NCBI RefSeq assembly: GCF_007655135.1
Contig: NC_045127.1
Coordinates: forward strand, 16,463,699 to 16,527,698
Source of the DNA: Punica granatum
Taxonomy: Eukaryota; Streptophyta; Magnoliopsida; Myrtales; Lythraceae
DNA length: 64,000 nucleotides
Reading direction: 5' to 3'
Below the pieces are notes generated by a model. The model was not told the DNA's origin. It worked only from the letters and a program-made list of their open reading frames with translations, and ran no database searches. Positions 20,212 to 32,616 of the stretch are shown piece by piece (the first letter of the stretch is position 1; every line of letters starts with the position of its first letter). A program made the position numbers and the translations under genes.

Positions 20212-22933
20212 GCCTCCCTGAGGGGGCAAATGATACCCTCATCTCTCATATTCCCAAATGTCAAATCCCAGAGTCACATCTCCCAATTTCGTCTGATCAG
20301 TCTTTGTAACATTGCTTACAAGATCATCACCAAATTTTGGTGAGGCGTCTTATACCTCACCTTGATGATTCCATTTCGCCCTTCCAGTCTAGCTTTATCT
20401 CGGGCCGCCGTGTCGCCGATAATGTTGTCTTACTACAAGAGGTGCAAACTGCCCTTAGGAATAAGCAAGGTAAGAAGGGTATAATGATCCTCAAACTCGA
20501 TCTTGAGAAAGCATTCGATAGACTAGAATGGAGCTTTATCAACAGCGTCCTTAAATTCTTCGAATTCCCTACCAGTTTTATCCACGTCATTATGCATTGT
20601 ATCTCTTCCTCAAGGATCAATGTTTAATTCAAAGTTGGCAAACTTGAGCAATTCTGCCCCTCACGTGGTATCCATCAAGGTGATCCCCTCTTTCCATACC
20701 TATTTATACTGGCCATGGAGATACTTTCTATGTTCATTTACCAGGAAACTCGTAAGGGTAATTGGAAGGGGATTTGCCTTGCCGGGGCTCTTTTATCCAT
20801 GTCCCATCTATTTTTTGCTGATGATATCCTTTTCTTTGGGGCAGTGGATATTGCTATTTGTAATTCCATTAAGAATGTCATAGATTCCTTTCGTGCTCTT
20901 TCTGGACAAAAAATCAATATTAACAAATCCTAAGATTATTTTTTCCCGCAACACTAGTAACAAGATGAAAGAGTACGCGAGCTATTCTAGGTCTTCACGA
21001 AAGCCCCTCCCTCGGGAGGTATCTGGGTTTCCTGATGGATATGTTTTAGCCGCTAATTCCTCTTCTTTCTCCTACCTAGTCGATAAATTCAAGGACAAAC
21101 TTGCGGGTTGGAAAGCTAAACATCTTTCTTTTGCAGGTCGAGTCGTTTTGGTTAATTCTATCCGTTCTTCCATCCCCACTCATATCATGCAGTGTACTCT
21201 CATTCCGCAAACCATTTGCAATACTCTTGATCGGCTCAATAGGAACTTCCTTTGGGGCTTCTCAAATAGTCGAAAAAAAAATGCATTTGATAGGATGGGA
21301 GAAGATCACTCTTCCTAAATGCGAAGGTGTCCCCTGGTATCCCTCAAACCGAAGGCCATAATCTTGCTCTCCTTGGTAGCTTTACTTGGAGAATGCAAGG
21401 AGATAAAAGGCCCTGGGCTCGCGTTTTTAAGAGAAAATATGTCCTGCATCGAGCCTCTGCAGCTACTGCTAACACCTTCAATAAAAATGTGATAAACGTT
21501 GGCTTGCAGATCTGTTTTCTTGGCAGTAAATGGGTTGTGGGCAATGGTCTTAATATTAATTTGTGGAATGATTGTTGGCTTGGTAGTATGCCCCTTAGGA
21601 CACAAATTGTAGGCCCTTAACATTTTTGAACATGCCTTGAAAGTCTCGGATATATTGAACAATGATGGCTCTTGGGACTCGAGGCTTTTATCCTTTTGTT
21701 TACCTGAAAATGTTTGGGATCGCCTTCAAAATATCCCCTGGAGTTTGTTGGGGGAAGGTGGACTGGATCGGCTGATCTGGAAATACTCTCCTTCTGGACA
21801 CTTCTCTACAAAAACTGCCTATCATATTGCTTGTGGTTGGCGTCTTGATGCAATAAAGAAAGATAGACTTGGATTGGAAAACACATGCTATACTTCGGGT
21901 GCAGACTTTCCTTTGGCGTGTTTGCCACGGGAAGCTTCTTATAGCTGCTCACCTTACATTCAGGGAGCTGAATATCCCCTCAAATTGCAGCATTGTAATG
22001 AAGATGATGAAAACATCCTTCACATCCTCAGGGACTATTGGTCGGCCAAATCTTTTTTGTCGGCTTTAGGCATTCCTACCTCTAAAAAGGGGACATTTTC
22101 CCTCCCTACAAATGAATGGATTAAGCCTAACAGTGAAGCTTATGAAAGGCACGCTTTAAACATACCATTGAGGATAATCTTTCTTTATGCAGTGTGGCTC
22201 CTTTGGAAACAAAGGAACAAGCTGATCTTTGAACAAAGATCCCTTCATGAGCATCTCCACCGCTATTGTCTTGAGCTTTTTGCTGAGTTTTACTCAGCTC
22301 TTCAAGTCAAGACCCCTTAAACTAGAATGCCTATTCTTGTTCCTGGCGACCCCCTCCCGAGGGCTGGTTCAAGCTAAACACTAGTCGCTCCACTGAGACC
22401 TCCTTAGGCAAGGCAGGGGCCAGAGGGGTCCTCAGAAGGTGGCTGGACTTATGGTTTCTGCCACTTCCTCAGGGCCACAAACAGCCTTATGGTTGAATGC
22501 TGGGCTTTGAGAGATGGCTTGTTACTTGCCCAAAGTCTAGGCATCCAATCTCTAGTCATAGAGTTGAATGCCAAGGTAATATGCGATTTTATTATGGGTT
22601 CCTCGAATGAGAATCTTCCACTAACGGCGATTATTTATGATTGCAGGAACCTCCTCCAGAAATTTGCCGACTTCAGTGTTCTCCACACGTACCGTGAAGC
22701 TAATATTGTTGCGGATTTCATGGCCTGGCTAGCTCGGGATAACTTATCTAATTCTTATGACGTAGTTCATTTTCGTACCCGTCCTGTCGGGGTCCTAGAT
22801 CTTTTGTTTGCTGATGTTACTAGTGTCCCTAATACTCGCCTCGTTACTTGTAACCGAGATTGTTCAGACGACTTTGACTAATTAATATATTGCTATCCTT
22901 TTCTACCCAAAAAAAAAACAAAAAAAGAAAAGG
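20212..22933 (+). mobile_element. LINE (non-LTR retrotransposon), 5'-truncated: RT, zinc-knuckle region, RNase H, poly(A)
   Basis: Frames read in order: LPEGANDTLISHIPK at the left edge; RT core at 20337-20627 with QSSFISGRRVADNV and KLDLEKAFDRLEW; the RT active-site motif FADD near 20811 in a shifted frame; a zf-RVT-like region at 21637-22320; and an RNase H domain at 22489-22881 (VECWALRDGLLLAQSLG, YREANIVADFMAWLAR). After the TAA at 22879 comes a ~27-bp tail and an A-rich tract (22909-22933). Several frameshifts and stops make it inactive. The endonuclease part is absent, as expected for 5' truncation. I could not identify a target duplication. Confidence 0.9.
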
Positions 22934-24355
22934 GGGAGGGGAAATAGAGTGAACTATGCAAAGCATAGAAACTCAGCAAAAAAAAGAAAAAATATATATA
23001 AATGTATATATGTAAAGGATAGAGCCCATTTGATTTTTCATGCACCGTGTTCGGTATATATAGTAGGAGCATCTTTGACAATTATTACTCTATATGCCTG
23101 TGAAAATAGCAAGCTCAAATGTGGAAATAGATAGAGCCAAATTAATGTCATTTCATCTCATTTCAAATAGTAAAATATGTTAAGATCGTAAATAAAGAGT
23201 TTTCAATGTTAAAATAGAGCTTGAACTTTGAAGAGCTTTCATATATAACTAGGATGCAACTCCCCGCATAGCCGTGGATAGGAAAAGAATTTCATCAATT
23301 TTTTAGTTTATCATAATAACTTGTGTGATACTCAATGTGGAATATGACTGAAACTAATGACAAAATCAGTTATATAGAAAAAAGATGACGATATAAATAT
23401 ATAAATATTATACTTAATACATGAATGTAATACTATACTTAAAATAAACATCGATATTGTTATATAAAGTACCAATTATAATCTAAGAACAAAATTTAGT
23501 TGAGCACTATTAGTTAACATATATACTTATCAAGAAAGGGAGTAACTCATTTTATTATATCATATATATTAATTTTCTAAGATTGATTAGTTGAGAATTT
23601 ATAAATTTATTAGTTATGAGTTATGACGTTATTTTAAATATACATTATATATAGACAAAAAATGTTTTAATAATAATATTTTTTTCTTAAACAACAAAGG
23701 AAAGATAGATGAAAGAATTGAGGGCTCCGTTAAAATAAGAGACATCATAATGAAGTAATATTCTAAATTCCGATAACACTCACTTCATCATTATATCCCC
23801 ATAAATTTATTGAGATAAAAGTTGTTTGTGATATCATTTTAAGAAAAAATGCGTGTGAGTATTAAAATGATACTGTACTTTAATTTTATATGAGGCGACT
23901 TATTTTAGTTAATTAATTAATATATAGATAGTTAAGACATGTTAATTTTGAGATTTTCTTGGACGATGTAAGAAGAAATCAAAAGAATCGACAAAAACGA
24001 GAAACAATCAAAATTTGTGGCTAAATTTGAAAAAAAGAAAAGAAGAAAAGGTTAAAATAGAATATACAAAGGACACGTGTCCTTGTATTATGAAAAAGCC
24101 TCAACAACAGTTTTATATGAAAAAGCCTCAACCACAATTTTAGTATATAGTGTATATATATTTCTTAATGTCCATTTACTGTATATTTTAAACTAATTTT
24201 ACATAACAATCAATGATTTTTGTTTTTTTTCATCGACATTTAAATATAAATCTTATTATATAAATACAGTTTAATGAAAGTTTCAACTTTCAACACACCA
24301 ATTATGAGATAAATTTTTACAGGAAGGTATAGCATAACCCGTGCGTTAAAATCTA

Positions 24356-24390
<35 letters not shown>

Positions 24391-24837
24391 TGTATCACAC
24401 CTTATTAAATATGGTTAGAATTGTAAATATCAAATTAAAGCTTAAGTTAATTTTATTAAAAATTAGAAAGAAAAGATAAAATTTATATTTGTCTCCCATC
24501 ATATTAAATAAGGTTAGAATAGTAAATACAGTTACCTCCCACCCTACTAAATAAGGTTAGAATAGTAAATACCAAAATAAATTTTAATTTAATTTTTATT
24601 AAAAAGTTAAAAAGAAAAGAAAAATTTATAGTTATCTCTCATCTTATTAAATAGGGTTGTATAGTAAATATTATGATAAAGTTTAGGTTAATTTTAATTA
24701 AAATGTTAAAAATATTAAAAATTTAATATTTTTATTAAAATAAAGTTTGCGTTAAAATTATTGTTAAAACATACTGAATAAAAAACACTAACTAAAACCT
24801 CATGCATCGCATGGGCCTAAAAAACTAGTATAAATAT
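22934..24837. other. AT-rich DNA with Helitron-like ends and short tandem units
   Basis: CTAG followed by T occurs next to GC-richer imperfect palindromes at 24353-24356 (after ACCCGTGCGTT) and 24825-24828 (after CATGCATCGCATG). A similar end on the minus strand lies at 23249-23252. Between 24400 and 24670 a TTATTAAATAAGGTTAGAATAGTAAATA motif (quoted in part) recurs about four times. No genes. Confidence 0.4.
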
Positions 24838-25020
24838 TAAACTTGACAACAAGAAAAATAAAATGGGTTAGAAAGGTAAATGTTTAAATAATGTAGGGTT
24901 AGGAAGTTCAATGCATTAATGAATATTATTTGTAAGGAAAATATAACTTCTATATTTGATAATGGATTAAATGTAAAATTGAAAGAAAATAAATATATAA
25001 AAAAATTATTTTAATATAAT

Positions 25021-25323
25021 GGGCAAATTACAAAAAAATCCAAATTTTGTAAAAAATCTCAATTTTGTCATAAATTTTGTTTTGTAATAGAAAAAACCAT
25101 AAGTTTTCGAAAATGTCTAAAAAATGACACCCGTTATAAATTCCATCAATTTTTGCTGCTGATGGTGGGTCCCTTTAACAGTTCACGTAGGTCACACGTA
25201 GGCAAAAATTGACGAAATTTATAACGACATTTTAGAAAACTTATGGTTTTTTCTGTTACAAAACAAAATTTAGGACAAAACTGAGACTTGTTACAAAACT
25301 TGGATTTTTTTTGTAATTTACCC
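25021..25323. mobile_element. MULE-type MITE (303 bp), family member 1
   Basis: Ends GGGCAAATTACAAAAAAA and TTTTTTGTAATTTACCC. Perfect 9-bp target duplication TAATATAAT (25012-25020, 25324-25332). The interior is a foldback around the block reading GCTGCTGATGGTGGGTCCC and CACGTAGG. The same family is at 25407-25726 in opposite orientation. Confidence 0.88.
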
Positions 25324-25406
25324 TAATATAATATGTAAATTTATTTTAAAACAAATAATAATATATAAGTTAAAAAAGATTCAATCTTAGGATTTAATAA
25401 AATAAA

Positions 25407-25726
25407 GGGTAAATTACAAAAAAAACCCAAGTTTTGTAAAATGTCTCAGTTTTGTCCTAAATTTTGTTTTGTAACAGAAAAAACCATAAAGTTTTCTAAA
25501 ATGTCTAAAAAATGACTTCCGTTATAACTTCCGTCAATTTTTGCCTACGTGTGACCTACGTGGACTGTTAAAGAAACCCACCATCAGCAGCAAAAATTGA
25601 CAGAAGTTATAACGGAGGTCATTTTTGAGACATTTTAGAAAACTTATGGTTTTTTTGTTACAAAACAAAATTTAAGACAAAACTGTGACTTTTTACAAAA
25701 CTTGGGTTTTTTTTTGTAATTTGCCC
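25407..25726. mobile_element. MULE-type MITE (320 bp), family member 2, opposite orientation
   Basis: Ends GGGTAAATTACAAAAAAAAC and TTTTTTTTGTAATTTGCCC. Perfect 9-bp target duplication TAAAATAAA (25398-25406, 25727-25735). The asymmetric core (CCTACGTGTGACCTACGTGG, CCCACCATCAGCAGC) is the reverse complement of that in 25021-25323. Only 83 bp separate the two insertions, target duplications included. Confidence 0.88.
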
Positions 25727-26528
25727 TAAAATAAATTATAGTCAATTGTTTTTAAAAATTTCATCATATCTATATATCAATCAACATATATATGTTTTAT
25801 TCCTACACAGTTAATAGGAGTAAATATTAAAAAGTTCAACCTTAGGATTTAAATAAATGATATATACTTAATTGTTTTTAAAAATTTCATCATATCTATA
25901 TATCTATTAACATAAATAAGTTTCATTAAGAAAATATATATATATATATATATATATAAGTATCACTCTTATGCGGTTAGTACGGGAAGATATTTATATA
26001 ATCATAAACTTAATTTCTTATATAACTTTTCAAATATGTATATATATTAAAACGTCATGATTTATAATTATTACATCAAGCTTCCTTTTTTAATTTTTTG
26101 ATTTATTGAATGTGGGATATTAATTTTGTTAATTGATATAATATTATAATTAGTTGATTACAAATCCCAATATATCATACCTGACCTCCTTTTAATTTTT
26201 TTTAGTTAAATACATTCCAGAAAGTGTACCATACTCCTATTTCTCGATGCACATACATAAAACGTGAAAAAATTAAATTAATTTTCAATGTCAATTTGGT
26301 CATGCAAAACAAATTTTATCTAATCAACCTGTGCAAAGCACATGTAAATAACTTTAGGCATATATGAAAAATTTTAAAAATCTTACATTTAAGTGTCATA
26401 ATAGACAATTTGTTTCAAACTCATAATATTAAGAGCTATTTTGATTGTCCTGTCTGAATACAATAAATTATTATCTTTGAGATCTATATCTATAAATCTA
26501 TAAATAAAATCTAATTTCCAAAATGGGA

Positions 26529-26561
<33 letters not shown>

Positions 26562-26595
26562 GTTTTTGTTGTTGTTGTTGTTATTGTTATTATTA

Positions 26596-27059
26596 GGATT
26601 AATTACCTAAAAGATCATGACATTTCCACTTTTTTCCTAAATGTAGCACGACCTTTAAAAAATAGCACATAAAAGCACGACATTTGTATTTTTTTTATAA
26701 ATATAGCACAACATTTAGAGAGTCGAACAGAAATGCACTACCTTTTTACTTTTTTCCTAAATATAACAAGACCTTAAAAATATAACATAGAAATATACGA
26801 CCTTCAGATTTAACTGCGCTTCTAGCTAGTTAAAAAAGAACATCGTACCTAAAGGTCGTGCCTTTCTGTTCTATTTTTTAAAAGTAATGTTAAATTTAGG
26901 AAAAAATGTAAAAGTCATGCATTTCTATACCATTCTCCAAATATCGTGCTATATTTAGGAAAAAAAATCATGGTTGTGTCTTTTTGTGCTACTTTTCAAT
27001 GATCGTGTTGTATTTAGAAAAAAGTACAAAGATCGTGCTTTTTTTAAGTAATTAACCCG
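26596..27059. mobile_element. Foldback element with GATTAATTACCTAAAA ends
   Basis: Left GATTAATTACCTAAAAGATC pairs with right GATCGTGCTTTTTTTAAGTA / ATTAACCC. Inside, short modules reading CACGACCTTTAAAAAATAG / TTTTTTCCTAAATATAGCA alternate in direct and inverted order. No clean target duplication was found: the left flank is a TTATTATTA microsatellite. Classification as a MITE is inferred from the foldback shape. Confidence 0.5.
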
Positions 27060-27137
27060 TGCTCTTATTATTATGGCAACTACTATTACTTCATAAGCCC
27101 ATTATCAAATCTATATATCTATAGATCTATATATATA

Positions 27138-27460
27138 ATATGTAATTGTTGGGTCATCTATCATATTGCGCCATTTGTCCAATATCTTAAATTCGAGGCT
27201 CCTCGAGCTCGAGAAAGTAAGTATAGGATAGCATGCAGATGGACATAGTAGACTAAGGAAATTGAAAATTAATGCATAAGAAAAATTTCAAAATCTTATT
27301 ATTATAATTAAGCAATACAATCAAAGCAGCACTTAATGTAAACGGAACGGTTTCTTGTATATAGACAAATGAAAGGTCTTCCAATGAGGAGAGTTGAATT
27401 TATGATTTTGGACAAATTGCGCAATATGGTAGATGACTCAACAATTATGTATTACAGAAA
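27138..27460. repeat. Inverted repeat unit, first of a four-copy local family
   Basis: TAATTGTTGGGTCATCTATC (27147) pairs with GATGACTCAACAATTATG (27434), and GCGCCATTTGTCC pairs with GGACAAATTGCGC. The right-hand part (AAGCAATACAATCAAAG ... GACTCAACAATTAT) recurs at about 28937-29070, 29084-29215 and 29278-29420. It may be a MITE family. Confidence 0.5.
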
Positions 27461-27720
27461 AAAGACAATATGGTCATAAACTCCATTTCTTTCTCTAACC
27501 AAGTTCAAATAGCTAATTTTGATTTTCATGTAACCATCAAGCCAAAATCAAATAAGAATATATTTCTTGGAAAAATTTCTTTGTTATAATATAAATATGA
27601 ATAGTGAATAGAAAATAAAATATTTTTCTTTTACAAGTAGAAACACCGTTAGATAATCTTCACTTTAGTTTAATAGCATTGTACAGTGATTTTAGGAAAT
27701 TGCTTGGTGTTTGCTCGCAG

Positions 27721-28746
27721 AGAAAATTATTCAAGCACACCAGCCGTGCTTTCCGCAGTTCGGGGAGATCAAAATCAACGCAGTAAAGGTGCGTTGCCTT
27801 GGCATGAAGAGCATGACTTAGATAATTTTATTGTTTGTGTACTAAAATGCTGATGAGATTTTGTAACCTGACAGGTCGAGCAAAGAGGGCACTCTTATCA
27901 CCTGTCTGACTCCATGCTCGTGATAAGTGCATTCAATGGGGTGAAGAAAGATTGGTTTCTTGATGTTGATGCTTCGAGTCCAGGGGAGAGCCAATGTTTC
28001 ACTGCCGTCATTGAGGAACCTCCTAATGCTATAGTGGAGATTAAGGAAAGGAGTGATGAACATGGGACCATTGGTGCCATAGGAAATGGCGGTAAAGTTG
28101 TAGGAGATTTAGGGGTCGCATTTGAAGCGTATGGTCTAGAAACTTTGCTGCCAGTTGTGAAGTGCTCGAGATTACGGGATGAAGGTAGTCCATCGGAAAT
28201 TAGTCCAAGCAAGAAAAGGAGGAAAATGAAAAGCCAAGCATCAGCACCTCTCAATTCATCCGATGCTACGGTTCCTCCTACAGGGAAGGTTGTTTCGGAC
28301 CAGAGTCATGGGGAAACGATGGAAGTTAATGCTGGGGCTGCTGTCACCAACCCTGAGAAAGCCATTGTCTTAGGAAGTTTTCATACTGCACCATCTTTTG
28401 AAGTCCTTGATAGTAGCAAGAAGGCTGATGATGGTCTCGTTCGGCGAGCAGGTAAGAGTATGGTGATTTTCCCCATTCTTATTTTTGCCTATATAGGGAG
28501 TTTTAAGTGGTTTACAGGATTTATAGCATTTATCTCTCTTTTCAAATGCTGAGATGAATGATCAGGATGCTGGTAAATAGAAAAAGCCAAAGTGCAGCTG
28601 ATTTTGTCGATGGGGATCGCTCTCTTCTTCGTGATAAGGCATTTCAATGGGGTGAAGAAAGATTGGTTTTCTTGATGTTGATGCTTCGAGTCCAGTGGAG
28701 CGCCAATGTTTCCCTGCCGTCATTGAGGAACCTCCTAATGCTATAG
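27721..28746 (+). pseudogene. Partial, rearranged copy of the 30092-32616 gene
   Basis: Positions 27721-27788 equal exon 2 and 27875-28451 equal exon 3 (same 577-nt length, still open) of the downstream gene. Exon 1 and its promoter are missing: upstream homology jumps at about 27640 from sequence matching 29605 to sequence matching 30448. The exon 4 acceptor is mutated (AA at 28544-28545 instead of AG). Exon 4 meets a TAG at 28578-28580, and at about 28631 the sequence switches back to exon 3 sequence (matching 30728-30843) until 28746. It cannot make the full protein, although a readthrough frame at 27914-28552 exists. Confidence 0.85.
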
Positions 28747-30091
28747 TCAAACATTAACAGAAAAAATGACATCGAGTTAGATCTGAAATAATATGTAAAT
28801 TATAGGCATTTTTAGGTAATTTTCAAATCAGATGATAACTTTAAAAAAATATAAAACTATGGGATGTATGGTGTTATTACCACATATAAATTTATATAAT
28901 TATAAATATATCACAAAGATAATTATTTATTGTAATTAAGCAATACAATCAAAGTAGCTCTTAATGTAAAGGTAACGGTTTCTTGTATATAGACAAATGC
29001 AAGGTCTTTTGACGAGGAGCCTTGAATTTAAGATTTTGGACAAATGGCGCAATATGGTAAATGATCTACTAATTATATAAGTACAATCAAAGTAGCTCTT
29101 AATATAAAAGTAACAGTTATTTGTATATATACACAAACGAAAAATCTTTTAGTGAGGAGTCTAGATTTAAGATTTTGAACAAATGACGTAATATGACTCA
29201 ACAATTATATATTATATATAAATTTATATATTTATAGATATATATATATATAAGAAAGATAATAATTTATTGTAATTAAGCAATACAATCAAAGTAGCTC
29301 TTAATGTAAACGGAATGGTTTCTTGTATATAGACAAATGAAAGGTCTTCCAGTGAGGAGAGTTGAATTTATGATTTTGGATAAATTGCGTAATATGGTCG
29401 ATGACTCAACAATTATGTATTACATATAAAAGACAGTATGGTCATAAACTCCATTTCTTTCTCTAACTAAGTTCAAACAGCTAACTTTGATTTTCATGTA
29501 ACCATCAAGCCAAAATCAAATAAGAATATATTTCTTGGAAACATTTCTTTGTTATAATATAAATATGAATAGCGAATAGAAAATAAAACATTTTTCTTTT
29601 ACAAGTAAGACTCATATATCTGAATAGTGAATGAAAAAAGAAAAGGAAATAGGAAACTTGACTTTTGATATTCTAATCTTAAGTTTCTTGGGTTTCAGAC
29701 CAACATATGTCATTGCATTATAGCCCATTTATTTGATTTTGAGACATTGGACAGCCAATAACTAAATATATCTTTTAATCAATAGGACATTCGGCTTTTC
29801 GATCGATAGCACGACATAACTGAAGTGGTGTTTCGTAATACTTGCATGAGTTGGGGGAGTTTTTGTAATATATAAAATTTAAGGGGTGATCAGTCAAAAT
29901 TGTATATTTCCAATTTCCTACGGTGTCTCCTCGTCTTCTATGTCTGCAGGCAGTCCCAATCCTCTATTAATGGCGCCTTTGGAAAGTGCTCCGCCTCGCG
30001 TCTCTTCGAACTTAGCGCAGTAATCCCTATGAAAGCCCTTCGCCTCAGCTCCTAAGCGACAACGACAGCCTCCGACACCGTCCCAGTAAAG
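28747..30091. repeat. Repeat copies and upstream region of the Lys-rich gene
   Basis: Three further copies of the 27.3-kb repeat lie at about 28937-29070, 29084-29215 and 29278-29420. Positions 29273-29605 match 27300-27640 almost base for base. 29605-30091 is unique here and should include the promoter and 5' UTR of the next gene, since the rearranged copy lacks it. The GC content rises from about 29950. Confidence 0.55.
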
Positions 30092-32616
30092 ATGGCGCGA
30101 CTGATTTCCTCCGCCGACTCCGACGCCGCCGCTGCTGCGTCGCACCGCGTGGTGTTCGTGGACACCAGCCTCGACACTCACCTCGCGATGGCCGTCTCCG
30201 AATCCGACACAGTGTCGGACCTCAAAAGTAATGTAGCTATTGAGATTCTCACTAAAAATGACTGATTGTTTGGAAGGATGAAGTTTCGTGTCAGCTTGAC
30301 TCTTCATAGCCTGCATTTGCACACTGAAATGATTCCCTTCCATCAAAGGATCTCCTCATATGGTCAAATACACGGTCTTGTATTGTTCGATTGATCATTT
30401 GGCATGCGTAGGCAACTTCTGTTGGAGTTGGTATCTTATGTTTTGGGGAAACACTGTTAGATAATCTTCACTTTAGTTTAATAGCATTGTACAGTGATTT
30501 TAGGAATATTGCTTGGTGTTTGCTCGCAGAGAAAATTATTCAAGCGCACCAGCCGTGCTTTCCGCAGTTCGGGGAGATCAAAATCAACGCAGTAAAGGTG
30601 CGTTGCCTTGGCATGAAGAGCATGACTTAGATAATTTTGTTGTTTGAGTACTAAAATGCTGATGAGATTTTGTAACCTGACAGGTCGAGCGAAGAGGGCA
30701 CTCTTATCACTTGTCTGACTCCATGCTCGTGATAAGTGCATTCAATGGGATGAAGAAAGATTTGTTTCTTGATGTTGATGCTTCGAGTCCAGGGGAGCGC
30801 CAATGTTTCACTGCCGTCATTGAGGAACCTCCTAATGCTATAGTGGAGATTAAGGAAAGGAGTGATGAACATGGGACCATTGGTGCCATAGGAAATTGCG
30901 GTAAAGTTGTAGGAGATTTAGGGGTCGCATTTGAAGCGTATGATCTAGAAACTTTGCCGCCAGTTGTGAAGTGCTCGGGATTACTGGATGAAGGTAGTCC
31001 ATCAGAAATTAGTCCGAGCAAGAAAAGGAGGAAAATGAAAAGCCAGGCATCAACACCTCTCAATTCATCCGATGCTACTGTTCCTCCTTCTGGGAAGGTT
31101 GTTCCGGACCAGAGTCATGGGGAAACGATGGAAGTTAATGCTGGGGCTGCTGTCACTAACCTTGAGAAAGCCATTGTCTTAGGAAGTTTTCATACTGCAC
31201 CATCTTCTGAAGTCCTTGATAGTAGCAAGAAGGCTGATGATGGTCTTGTTCAGCGAGCAGGTAAGAGTATGGTGATTTTCCCCATTCTTATTTTTGCCTA
31301 TATTGGGAGTTTTAAGTGGATTACAGGATTTATAACATTTCTCTCCCTTTTCAGATGCTGAGATGAATGATCAGGGTGCTGGTAAAAAGAAAAGCCAAAG
31401 TGCAGCTGATTTTGTCGATGGGGATCCCTCTCTTCTTCATGAGATGGATGTTGGACTTCTTTCAGCTGGGAATGCTGTTCTAGCCAATAATCAACTATTG
31501 GAAACTGGTCGACGTGATACGAATGAAGTGTTGCAGGGCGACGATGCTCATGTGGGTGCTGAAGAAGTTAATGTTGCCCACGCAGCAGATACTGATAATG
31601 TTCTGGAAAATACAGTTTCTCCAAAAAGAAGGAAGAAGAGTAGCAGACAGAGGCCTCCTGGAGAAAAATTGGAAATATCAAATTCAAAAAGTGATGAAGG
31701 TAATCCTGGTGATGGTTCTTTCATTGACCTTCTGCAAGCTGTAGATTATATTCAATCTGAAAATAGGTTGAATGATGAAAAGAACTTGTCAGAGGAGGGA
31801 AAGGAAATAGCAGTTGCAGATGCAGACAAAAAATCTGGCGAGGAACATGGACTTGAGATGGAAATCTCTCGGGAAATCACAGAAAATGCTGGAATTGATG
31901 TGGGGAAGAGGGAGAAGAGAAGTAAAAGACAAATTTTGAAGGAGAAAAATGTTGATCAGAGAAGTGATAGACCTGAGCAAGATCGAAGCAGGCAATCGAA
32001 AGTTGAGAAAATCAAAATAGCAGTTGGGGATGCAAATGAGAAGTCTGGTAAGGGGCATGAAAATGAGATGGAAATATCTGGGGAAATTGCAGAAAATGCT
32101 GAACCCATCATAGGGAAGATTAAAAGGAGAACTAAGAAAAGGAGTTCTAAGGATGACCGGATAAGAGATGGGCCTGGGAGAGAGCAAAGCAGTCCATCCA
32201 AAGACGAGGGAAAAGAAACCAGGTCAATGGCTGCTAATAAAAAATCTGACGAGGAGCGCATGGATGAGATGGGATCTCTGCAGCATATCCCAGATGAAGC
32301 AGCAGTTGAAGATGATCTTGAGGTGAAGATACAGAAGAAGAAAACTAAGAAATGGAGTTCTAAGGAGAAAAAGGATGATCAATCGATTCATAACATCGGA
32401 AAAGAGCAAAGCTATTTGCCTCAAGCAGAAGGAGGAGGTGTGCCGGCTGTGGATGCTGATGGCAAGGACATTACAGAGAAATCGGCAGATGCAGGTAATC
32501 TCGAGGAGAAGACAAAGAAAAGGGCTACGAGACAGAGATCTAAGGAGAAGAGTGCTGATAGAATTGATAAAAGTGGAAGCCAGTTTTATCTCAAGCAGAG
32601 GGAGCGAAAACAATAG
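30092..32616 (+). CDS. Lys/Glu-rich repeat protein with ubiquitin-like-looking N-terminus, function unknown
   Basis: Exons are 30092-30227, 30530-30597, 30684-31260 and 31355-32616; all join in frame to give 680 aa. Residues 1 to about 100 (RVVFVDTSLDTHLAMAVS, DTVSDLK, INAVKVERRGHSYHLSDSM) have the strand-helix-strand feel of a ubiquitin-like fold. This is inference from pattern, not a database match. The rest is hydrophilic, with a basic KKRRKMK patch (possible nuclear signal) and, in exon 4, four degenerate ~55-70-aa repeats each ending in a basic RTKKRSSK-like block and a QS-P--EG-like motif. There are no catalytic motifs. The stop at 32614-32616 may be secondary: shifting frame just before it continues the repeat motif (SQAEGAKT). 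A broken copy lies at 27721-28746. The splice sites match in both copies except the mutated last acceptor. Confidence 0.75.

Larger units (their letters stand above)
24838..26356 (+). repeat. Helitron-like copy 1, inverted relative to 61621-62992, carrying two MITEs
   Basis: Apart from the MITEs at 25021-25323 and 25407-25726, this segment is an inverted copy of 61621-62992. Both contain AAATTATTTTAATATAAT, an internal duplication around ATTTCATCATATCTATATATC, and ACATCAAGCTTCC. The right end has a hairpin CTGTGCAAAGCACATG followed by AATAACTTTAG, where the other copy has CTAG and then T. The 5' end looks truncated. Confidence 0.65.

Noticed and set aside
24400..24670. CRISPR-like repeat spacing
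   Set aside because: Plant nuclear context, degenerate AT-rich repeats, no constant spacers.
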